Below are positions 6,374-12,560 of a stretch of DNA of 12,560 nt, in pieces. The notes under the pieces are model-generated. The model ran no database searches. It saw only the letters and a program-made list of their open reading frames with translations, and was not told the origin of the DNA. The number at the start of each line of letters is the position of its first letter. Within the stretch, counting starts at the first letter, position 1. The position numbers were made by a program, and so were the translations under genes. The DNA comes from Oxalobacteraceae bacterium (GTDB taxonomy: Bacteria > Pseudomonadota > Gammaproteobacteria > Burkholderiales > Burkholderiaceae_D): NCBI GenBank assembly GCA_947487325.1, contig CANKWG010000043.1, forward strand, positions 1 through 12,560, given 5' to 3'.

Positions 6374-9300
6374 GTGCAAACCGTCATTCGAATAGATCTG
6401 CGCGAAACAGCGACTCTTGATCGGCTCGCTGCGTCAGCCACACCTACAGGCCTAGCTGACTTTGAAGGTAGTTATGGGCTTGGGCCGGAAGGCAAGAACG
6501 TAGTTTTGCCGCTACGCCTCTTGATCATTGATCCACGTGGAGACACAAAGACGCGAGTCAAAATTGAAGTAGCGCTCGCGCGCATCCTTCAGGTTGACCC
6601 GCCAGCTCGCGCAATGATTCTTCTGAATCCAACGGAGGGCAATGCATCGGCAATTCTTGGGGATCACACATTGCCGGAGATCTACTCCTTCCCACACGTC
6701 AAGGTCATTGAGATGCGAGGGGATCGGCTCTCGTCGGTGCATGAGGGGAGCACTGCGGAGGCGACGGAGTTTCCTGCGGATGCGCGTTGGGCAGAGGAGT
6801 ATCGGCGCGATGCAGAGGAGTTCCTCCTCGACCCACAGACGTTTGATCGCGTCTGGGAGGCCATTGAGCAGGGACAGGTTGTGTCGCTCGGCATTCGCGT
6901 CGCTGGGCTTGGTGCTGGGCGAGATCGGGCCGTGGCGGATGCAGCGCTTCGACTCTCTGTCGAGCTTGATCCGCTTCGTGAACCGGCAACGGGGAGTGAG
7001 CTACCTGATCGATGGCCGATCGATAACGAACTCCTTCCAGTCGCGGAGAAGGATCTGAACGCTGCAGCGGAGCGCGAGGAGCAGCTTCACCTGCCAGCTG
7101 GTGTTGGTGCAATTGCTCGCGTGCGCAAGGTCTTCTTTACGTCAGTGCTTAAGCCTTCGCCGGAGCGCTACAACGGTGTGTTCAATGCCATTGGAGAGCG
7201 CCTGCGTGATCGACCCGAGCGCCTCGCGACGCTGCTTGAGGCAACAGAGCGCCGAGAGCAGGACGGCAGTTTCAAGGTGCACCCTGTGGCTGCTGCAGAT
7301 CTTGATGCAGAGTTTGGTGGCGGTGTTGTGTACGGAGACTCGTACGCAAAACTGTATGCAGAGGGGCGTGATGCTTCTAGTCAGATTGAGAAGATGGTTC
7401 GAACTGCGGCGGATTACGTGGGACGGGGAGTTGCCGCTGCAATTCCAGCGAGGTGGTTACATCAGGATGAAGAGGCGGTACGCCCAGTAGGAACCGCAGA
7501 GGGCGTTGCCATGTTGCGCGACCAAGACCAGCCGTGGAACGAATCGGCGCGCACAACGGCAGCTGATCGCCCGCAAGGAGCGTGGCCGGCTGGACTGCCG
7601 CTGCGCGGCGCGTTCTTGGCCGTAGGGCTGTTGGTTGCGTTTGCAGCAGGAGTTGGTGAGCCGCAGTGGCCGCTCCTCAGCTGGGTGGCGCTCGGAGTTG
7701 GACTCTTCGTACCTGCCATCCTCTCTCCACAACTACGCGCCCGCATAGACGTACAACTACTCACCTGGGGAATCGCGGGCTTTACCGTGGCGCGGCTGCT
7801 GATTGACCCACAAAGCCCAACGAATGCGTTGATCTCCTTCCCGCAATCGTGGGATGTGCACCCAGGGCTCAGGCTGGCGATCGGCGTTGCTGGTGGTCTG
7901 GCGGCAGCCTCTGCAGCGGCGGCGCTTGTTGCCTTTGAGGCGGCGGCGGAGCACGCGCTTCCGGGTCCTATTGGCTGGCTGCTCCGCCGAGGTTTCGGGG
8001 GCATGCGTCGGCTCATCGCCTTCTTCATCGCGTTCGCCGCGCTCTGCGTTGTATTCAACGTGGGATCAACTGAGGTGTGGACCGCAACAGGCGTGTTCCC
8101 GGGCGAGTATGAGCGCGCGTCGCGAGTCACTGCTGCAGTAATCCTGGCGTACCTCTTTGCACGATTCGCTCCGGCTGGTGTCCTGATGGCAGTCCTCATG
8201 GCCTGGGTCCTGAATCCATTCTCGAGTGAGCCGTTCCAGCCACTCGGGGCAAGTCTCCCCGTTGATATTCCGTATGCAGCACGCCTCGTACTCGCCTTGG
8301 TTGTTGCTGGCCTCTTCCTACTCTGGTCAAAGCGTGAACGGGTCGGCTCGGTAAAGACTGCCCCCGTTGGTCATGGTCTGAGTGCGCCGAAGGCTTCCCA
8401 CTGGATTGGTGCCGCGAAGACTGATCCGTCACCCAAGGCACTCATCCCAGACCAGGAGCAGTCACTTCCAAAGGTCTGCCACGAGCGTCCAGCGGTTGAC
8501 TGGATTGGGAATCCTGAGTGGGCGGCGCTTGAAGCGTGTGGCGAGAGCCAGACGGTTGTCCTTGAAGAGGCTTTGCCGAGTGAGCTTGAACCTACGCTGA
8601 AGCAGCAGCGCTACACCGTTGGCACAGCGATCAAGAAGACGCAAATTCTTGCGCAACTTACTGAACTTGGGTTTGTCAAAGTTGACGCACTGACTGAACC
8701 GCTTCAGTACTCTGCCGCACGCGGCAGCATTAGCCTGATGAAGCAAGACCGAAGCATTGCGCGCATTGTGATCACTGCAGATGCAGTCAGTGAAATTCTT
8801 CAACTTGAAAATGAAACAGATGAAACAGGAGAGTCACTGACCGAGCTCGAAATTGAGAACACCGTCATGGCTGAACCAACAACACCACCTATGCCGAAGA
8901 CGACAACGTGGACGCCGCGCTCGGCTCGCCTGATTGCGGCCGGAGCGCCGTGGAGGATCCCAGATGGGCTCTCGCTTTACTTGGGGTCGCCTATCTGGTC
9001 ATCTCGCCTCGGGTCGTTCATCTTCCTTACCGCATCAGCACTGGTGATTGCTGCACTCACTGCGCAGCTGGTCGTTGAGATTCTCTACTGGTTTGAAATC
9101 ATCAAGGAGTATCCGGTCAGAGTTGGACCTGGAGGAATTGATCCAGCCATTGCGCTCTTCTGGCAGGCGATCTGGTTGACTGCTTTTATTGGAATGATCC
9201 CGTATCTTGCGGCGAGCTACTTCACTGCAGGGCGTTTGCGTGAATGGGTTGAGCAGGTCGGCTATGCCGACGCGGCACGTGCGCTAGCGCGGCTTGAGGC

Positions 9301-10105
9301 GCTTGCTCGACTCACGGCGCAGCAAGAGGTTGCGCGCGTATCACTGCGCCGGGAATACGCACGTACTGCAGATCAGGCTGCACAACTGGTTGAGCAAGCT
9401 GCAAGTGCAGGCTCTGCTGCGGCAAAAGAGTTTGGCGAACATCTAGCCAGCACATCAGATCGCCCACGTCCTCTATCAGGGCGTGAAGCAGCCTCTCCCC
9501 ACCGCGAGATTCTTGGTGCAGGTGCAGATCTCCCTGGCACGGACGCCGCCGGCATTTACCGTGTCTATCCCCACTACACAGCAATCTTGCGCCGCGTGTT
9601 TGCTGGGGCAATGGACTTCCAGGTGCGCGAACGCTTTGCTCGTACGCGGGGTGAGTTCCATGCCGAGACAAAGGACCTCATTGCTGAAGGTGTCACGATT
9701 GCCTTGAGGGAGAAGCTCAACGTCATCCATCGTCGCGGTTTGATGGTTGGTGAACTCGAAGAGGCAGGGAAGGATCTCGGCGCAGCGGTTGCAGACGAGC
9801 TGTGGGCTGACCACAGCGTGCGCACGGCGGCACTCAACGCGCTAAGCGTTAAACCCGACGCTGCAATCCCGCAGCTCCTCTCCCCGGGCCAGGCGCGCAT
9901 GCTTGGAACAACCGCTACCCAGTTCGCCGTCCTGCCACAGCCACTCGTGCGTAGCGCTTCGCTTCTGAGCGAAGCAGGAGTTGGTCCTGTGATCATCTCG
10001 CAGAGCCTCGAATCGGCAGGAATCATTCGCGTCACACCGTTCCGCGAGGGGTTCTACGATTACGGTCAAGTTCGTGGACCAGAGGAGGAGAGCGGTGCGG
10101 CCTGA
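6374..10105 (+). CDS. Large polytopic membrane protein, partner of the tubulin-like protein; family not recognised
   Basis: The 1243-residue protein starts at GTG 6374, 7 bases after the previous stop, without a good ribosome binding site, so translation is probably coupled. Layout by eye: a soluble N-terminal region 1-405; a membrane block with helices near 412-428, 433-451, 461-477, 499-521, 547-563, 582-613 (possibly two) and 636-651; a cytosolic insert 652-875; two more helices at 880-905 and 925-950; and an Ala/Glu/Arg-rich helical C-terminal region 951-1243. The insert carries two WIG motifs exactly 33 residues apart (676 and 709) and a small alpha/beta-looking segment (740-810). I see no Walker, protease or transporter motif. 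Base composition changes within the gene, about 53% GC before 6720 and about 60% or more after. A second ATG at 8867 (Met832) could serve as an internal start but lacks a binding site. Role inferred from context only: membrane platform of the system. Confidence 0.7.
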   Translation: MQTVIRIDLRETATLDRLAASATPTGLADFEGSYGLGPEGKNVVLPLRLLIIDPRGDTKTRVKIEVALARILQVDPPARAMILLNPTEGNASAILGDHTLPEIYSFPHVKVIEMRGDRLSSVHEGSTAEATEFPADARWAEEYRRDAEEFLLDPQTFDRVWEAIEQGQVVSLGIRVAGLGAGRDRAVADAALRLSVELDPLREPATGSELPDRWPIDNELLPVAEKDLNAAAEREEQLHLPAGVGAIARVRKVFFTSVLKPSPERYNGVFNAIGERLRDRPERLATLLEATERREQDGSFKVHPVAAADLDAEFGGGVVYGDSYAKLYAEGRDASSQIEKMVRTAADYVGRGVAAAIPARWLHQDEEAVRPVGTAEGVAMLRDQDQPWNESARTTAADRPQGAWPAGLPLRGAFLAVGLLVAFAAGVGEPQWPLLSWVALGVGLFVPAILSPQLRARIDVQLLTWGIAGFTVARLLIDPQSPTNALISFPQSWDVHPGLRLAIGVAGGLAAASAAAALVAFEAAAEHALPGPIGWLLRRGFGGMRRLIAFFIAFAALCVVFNVGSTEVWTATGVFPGEYERASRVTAAVILAYLFARFAPAGVLMAVLMAWVLNPFSSEPFQPLGASLPVDIPYAARLVLALVVAGLFLLWSKRERVGSVKTAPVGHGLSAPKASHWIGAAKTDPSPKALIPDQEQSLPKVCHERPAVDWIGNPEWAALEACGESQTVVLEEALPSELEPTLKQQRYTVGTAIKKTQILAQLTELGFVKVDALTEPLQYSAARGSISLMKQDRSIARIVITADAVSEILQLENETDETGESLTELEIENTVMAEPTTPPMPKTTTWTPRSARLIAAGAPWRIPDGLSLYLGSPIWSSRLGSFIFLTASALVIAALTAQLVVEILYWFEIIKEYPVRVGPGGIDPAIALFWQAIWLTAFIGMIPYLAASYFTAGRLREWVEQVGYADAARALARLEALARLTAQQEVARVSLRREYARTADQAAQLVEQAASAGSAAAKEFGEHLASTSDRPRPLSGREAASPHREILGAGADLPGTDAAGIYRVYPHYTAILRRVFAGAMDFQVRERFARTRGEFHAETKDLIAEGVTIALREKLNVIHRRGLMVGELEEAGKDLGAAVADELWADHSVRTAALNALSVKPDAAIPQLLSPGQARMLGTTATQFAVLPQPLVRSASLLSEAGVGPVIISQSLESAGIIRVTPFREGFYDYGQVRGPEEESGAA
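10082..10090 (+). promoter_or_regulatory. Ribosome binding site inside the end of the polytopic gene
   Basis: GAGGAGGAG lies 4 bases before GTG 10095, within the last codons of the upstream gene. It fixes the start of the small membrane protein at 10095 rather than at the GTG at 10074, which lies ahead of this site. Confidence 0.7.
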
Positions 10106-10328
10106 CGCGCGTGACTCGTGGAAAGAGCTGCTTGAAGAGGAGCGCCGCCCTGCCGAGCGCGGAAGCGCCGTGAACTCAGCGCTCAGCGCGCGCAAGGTCT
10201 TGCTCTACGCCACCTTTGGGACTGCCGGGGTTGCATTGGCAATTCCTATCGCAGTGACCGTGGTGGTCTTTACCGCAGGGCTACTCCATGAGGGCGTGAC
10301 GACGATCCAAGCTCTCCTTGGTCGATAG
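10095..10328 (+). CDS. Small single-helix membrane protein, last gene of the operon
   Basis: The 77-residue protein starts at GTG 10095 behind a strong ribosome binding site and overlaps the 3' end of the polytopic gene by 11 bases, so the two are translationally linked. Residues 1-34 are charged (DSWKELLEEERR, then a basic SARK before the membrane). Residues 36-64 form one long hydrophobic helix rich in Ala, Val, Ile and Gly with a central Pro51, followed by a 13-residue amphipathic end. The positive-inside rule suggests the N-terminus is cytosolic. I know no family match. Its placement and coupling suggest a small subunit that stabilises or regulates the polytopic protein. It ends 5 bases before the convergent protease gene's stop. 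Confidence 0.65.
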   Translation: MRPDARDSWKELLEEERRPAERGSAVNSALSARKVLLYATFGTAGVALAIPIAVTVVVFTAGLLHEGVTTIQALLGR

Positions 10329-10333
10329 CCCCA

Positions 10334-11725
10334 CTACGGAGTGATGTAGATCCGATCTCCCCACGCGGCCGCTTCTAGCGACGTGATTGTGTACGAGAGC
10401 GCATCGACGTATTCACCGGCCGATAGTGGAGCGGCGCTAAATCCCTCGCCGAATATATCCGCAAGGATCTGAAGCGGGCCTTCAGTCGTATTGACCGCTG
10501 TGTCCACGAGGTACACCAGAGCCCCTGATTCAACGAGCTGCTTATCCCAGCCGATAGGCCTTCGGGACTCAATGACAATCGCGCGCGTTGCACTTAGTGG
10601 CAGAACGATAAGGGTGGTACCCATGCCCGCCTGCAACGCGTTGACATTGACTTCAGTGCCTTCTGATGGCCTGGCGCAGACAACCTGAGAGTCGGGTATC
10701 CAGCCAAGACGCCAGCGATCCCAGCCGAGAATGGTTGGAGCAGTTGATTCACTCCATCCGTAACTCATGAAGTCAAAACTCCCAACAAACTTATGCGCGT
10801 CTTCGAACGACTCCCCGGAGTCACCGTTATAGAGGTCTTGTAGCCCAATCACGTGCCCAATCTCATGGGCGAGGATCATTGGATCTACGAGTTCCTGCCA
10901 CCAGTCACCACCGGTGACAATTGTAGAAAAAACACCCTTCCCCTCATCGGTTGGGATGCGGTCTGGGAGTGTGAGTTGAAAGTCTCCAGCGACTCCATTT
11001 GCTAACTCAGTTGCGAACACCGCAACGACATCAATTCCGCTGAAATCTATACCAGGGTCAGCCTTCCTTACTGCTTCGCTGACATAACTAACCACACTCT
11101 CATTTTTTGCCTCTTGCTGAAGGATGTTGTACTTGGCGGAAGGCTTGTCCATCATGATCCAATCACTACTTGGGATAAGATCAATGGACAGCTTGCCGTA
11201 TGACATCTCACTGTAGATCTGTGAGACATGATCTTCAATCTTCTTGTGAAGCTCTGAAACAGGGCTGCGGCGCGCAGCATCTGGGAACTCAACGTAGATA
11301 ACTGCGATACGGAGTGAACCAGTTGTCGAGACATCGCTGTAGTCATCAATGGGGAATCCGGCAGAGAAATACCACTCCGATTCCGTTGGACCGAGTTTGC
11401 ACTCAGACACTGGGAGAAGGCCTGCAACAGCAGCCTGTGGCGGGGCGGATACGGATGGCGTTGGGCTCGGATCGCCGGAGCCAGTTGGCGTTGTTGTTGT
11501 GGTGTCTGGGGACGGCTCAGCTACGCCGGTTGTGCCAGATGTTGTTAGCAGCCCAACACGATGTGCGCCTCCGACAAGGCTTGTAGCGAGAAGGACCGCG
11601 CTGAATAGCGCTGCCATTCGCAGCAGAGTGGTTCCAGGCTTTGGGAACCTGATACTTGGGCGCGATGGTGTCGTTGCAGGTGCAAACGCATCTTGTCCAT
11701 CAAACCAAGCTTCGAAGCGGTCCAT
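10334..11725 (-). CDS. Membrane-anchored M6-like zinc metalloprotease
   Basis: The 463-residue protein starts at ATG 11723-11725 and stops at 10334-10336. A 33-residue cytosolic stub precedes one hydrophobic helix (34-53) that acts as an uncleaved anchor or signal. Residues 55-100 are a Thr/Ser/Pro-rich linker, then comes the catalytic domain. The zinc site is His287-Glu288-x-x-His291-x-x-Gly294-x-x-Asp297 in HEIGHVIGLQDLYN. Downstream, FDFMSYG (about 316-322) supplies the Met-turn-like motif and ILGWDRWRLGWI follows. This order is typical of M6 peptidases (immune inhibitor A type: HExxHxxGLPDLY, then WDxMSxG, then SAWxxxxLGW). It should cleave proteins outside the membrane; substrates are unknown. 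Secreted M6 enzymes are often 600-800 residues, so this is a short form without an obvious accessory domain. It is convergent to the operon and 74 bases downstream of the oxidoreductase gene on the same strand. Confidence 0.8.
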   Translation of the reverse strand: MDRFEAWFDGQDAFAPATTPSRPSIRFPKPGTTLLRMAALFSAVLLATSLVGGAHRVGLLTTSGTTGVAEPSPDTTTTTPTGSGDPSPTPSVSAPPQAAVAGLLPVSECKLGPTESEWYFSAGFPIDDYSDVSTTGSLRIAVIYVEFPDAARRSPVSELHKKIEDHVSQIYSEMSYGKLSIDLIPSSDWIMMDKPSAKYNILQQEAKNESVVSYVSEAVRKADPGIDFSGIDVVAVFATELANGVAGDFQLTLPDRIPTDEGKGVFSTIVTGGDWWQELVDPMILAHEIGHVIGLQDLYNGDSGESFEDAHKFVGSFDFMSYGWSESTAPTILGWDRWRLGWIPDSQVVCARPSEGTEVNVNALQAGMGTTLIVLPLSATRAIVIESRRPIGWDKQLVESGALVYLVDTAVNTTEGPLQILADIFGEGFSAAPLSAGEYVDALSYTITSLEAAAWGDRIYITP

Positions 11726-11760
11726 ACGGCGGTTCCTCGTCTCCTATTCGCGAAGGAGGC

Positions 11761-11774
11761 TCAGTTTGGACTGA
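11761..11774. repeat. Short perfect inverted repeat between the protease and oxidoreductase genes
   Basis: TCAGT-TTGG-ACTGA forms a 5-base-pair stem with a 4-base loop in the 74-base gap (11726-11799). No U-run follows on either strand, so it is too weak to be an intrinsic terminator; it could be a minor operator or chance. I found no convincing promoter in this gap. Confidence 0.2.
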
Positions 11775-11799
11775 AACGTCCGCAGAGGCAAGAGTGCGG

Positions 11800-12560
11800 T
11801 TACGGCGCCTCAACCAGGGGCTTCACCTCGAGCATGAGGCGCTCCATGGTCTGGTGGTCGTAGGGGGCGGGGAGCTCAACGAGGGCGGTGTCGAAGCCGG
11901 CATCCATGTAGGCGCGGAGCTGGGTGGCAACGTGTTGTGGGGTGCCGAGCATCGGGCGGTTCGGTTCGGTGATCTCTTTCACGTCCACCTTGTTGTGCTT
12001 CGCCTGGGCCTCCCAGACGGCGCGGGCCTCGTCTTCTGAGTCGCGGATCACCATCCAGATGTTGGCGGTGCGGGCGATCTCCTTCTCGTTGCGGCCAACG
12101 GCAGCGCAGTGTTCCTTGAGGACGCCGTCAAGTTCCTGCAGTGTATTTGGGTCGCCGAAGCCGTTCCACATGTCGCCATATTTGGCGAGGGTGAGGAGCG
12201 TCTTGGTGCGGCCGTTGCCGCCGATCATGATCGGCACGCGCTTCTGGATGGGGAGTGGTGCATGTGTCAGTTCGCTGAAGTTGTAGTGGCCACCCGCGGG
12301 GGAGGTGACGGTGTCGCCGTTCAAGAGGGCGCGCATGGCGGCAACGGATTCATCGAGCCAGGTGAGGCGCTCGCCAATGCTCTTACCGAACGGGATGCCG
12401 TGGTGTTCGTGTTCGTAGTCGAACCAGGCGCCGCCAATGCCAAGGATGGCGCGGCCGTTTGAGGCGTGATCCAACGTGCTGATCGCCTTCGCCACAATCC
12501 CCGGATTGCGGAAGGTGTTGGCGCCCACCATTAGGCCGAGCTTGATCTGCTTGGTGGCGG
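11800..12560 (-). CDS. LLM-class flavin/F420-dependent oxidoreductase, N-terminus beyond the right edge
   Basis: The frame is open to the window edge; 252 residues are visible, ending at the TAA at 11800-11802. The first in-window ATG (12529-12531) is internal, because the codons before it (TKQIKLGL) continue the family pattern. Luciferase-like monooxygenase landmarks are LGLMVGANTFRNPGIVAKAISTLD, then GRAILGIGGAWFDYEHEHHGIPF, then the PLPIQKRVPIMIGGNGRTKTL segment that lines the cofactor site, then GTPQHVATQLRAYMDAGFDTALVELP. Full members are about 280-340 residues, so only about 30-80 are missing. Such enzymes use F420 or FMN, often in actinobacteria and Chloroflexota, and act on varied small molecules; the substrate cannot be told. 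Its composition is high GC, unlike the protease core, and it is likely a resident housekeeping gene marking the edge of the accessory region. Confidence 0.85.
   Translation of the reverse strand, partial: ATKQIKLGLMVGANTFRNPGIVAKAISTLDHASNGRAILGIGGAWFDYEHEHHGIPFGKSIGERLTWLDESVAAMRALLNGDTVTSPAGGHYNFSELTHAPLPIQKRVPIMIGGNGRTKTLLTLAKYGDMWNGFGDPNTLQELDGVLKEHCAAVGRNEKEIARTANIWMVIRDSEDEARAVWEAQAKHNKVDVKEITEPNRPMLGTPQHVATQLRAYMDAGFDTALVELPAPYDHQTMERLMLEVKPLVEAP

Noticed and set aside
7462..8199. 245-codon minus-strand frame inside the polytopic gene
   Set aside because: It is rich in Ser, Arg, Pro and Ala with no domain or hydrophobic pattern of its own, and the sense strand there encodes coherent membrane helices, so it is an antisense shadow.
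10074..10094. Earlier GTG start for the small membrane protein
   Set aside because: The only strong ribosome binding site (10082-10090) lies downstream of it and just before GTG 10095.
11349..11774. 141-codon plus-strand frame opposite the protease gene
   Set aside because: It mirrors the Thr/Ser/Pro-rich linker of the protease and shows no plausible protein features.
11761..11774. Intrinsic terminator for the oxidoreductase gene
   Set aside because: The stem is only 5 base pairs and no U-run follows on either strand.

Overview
The window looks like an accessory region in a high-to-medium GC, Gram-positive-type bacterium. Actinomycetota fits best; Chloroflexota is possible. The supporting signs are frequent GTG starts, strong AGGAGG ribosome binding sites, a lipoprotein and a membrane-anchored protease with Ser/Thr/Pro-rich linkers, PASTA domains, and an LLM-class (F420/flavin type) oxidoreductase at the right edge. 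The taxonomic call is inference.

Bases 1-700 hold gene ends and remnants. They comprise the 3' end of a small membrane protein running in from the left, a 65-codon piece resembling the C-terminus of a type I restriction R subunit (HsdR), and the first codons of an SRAP (YedK/HMCES) gene starting MCGR. An antisense gene at 473-1315 encodes a secreted lipoprotein with a staphylococcal-nuclease-like domain. Its last ~50 codons read backwards through the SRAP remnant, and the arginine expected in the nuclease active site is replaced.

The centre (1429-10328) is a tight four-gene operon, divergent from the nuclease gene. In order it encodes: (1) an exported, cysteine-rich von Willebrand factor A protein with two PASTA-like repeats, one membrane helix and a cytosolic tail; (2) a 1090-residue tubulin/FtsZ-superfamily protein with the GGTGGGT signature; (3) a 1243-residue polytopic membrane protein with large soluble regions that I do not recognise; (4) a 77-residue single-helix membrane protein whose start overlaps the end of gene 3. 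Spacings are 24, 7 and -11 bases. I infer a membrane-spanning machine that links an outer-face vWA/PASTA sensor to a cytosolic tubulin-like polymer or switch. A pairing of a tubulin-like protein with a vWA protein has been proposed before as a membrane-remodelling system. The PASTA-bearing receptor and the giant partner protein seen here may be an undescribed version of it.

Convergent to the operon, with only 5 bases between stop codons, lies a membrane-anchored M6-like zinc metalloprotease (10334-11725). Upstream of it on the same strand is a partial LLM-class oxidoreductase (11800-12560). I see no tRNA, rRNA, CRISPR array or insertion sequence. By eye, the vWA, tubulin-like and protease-core genes are about 42-52% GC, against about 58-65% in much of gene 3 and the right-hand oxidoreductase.
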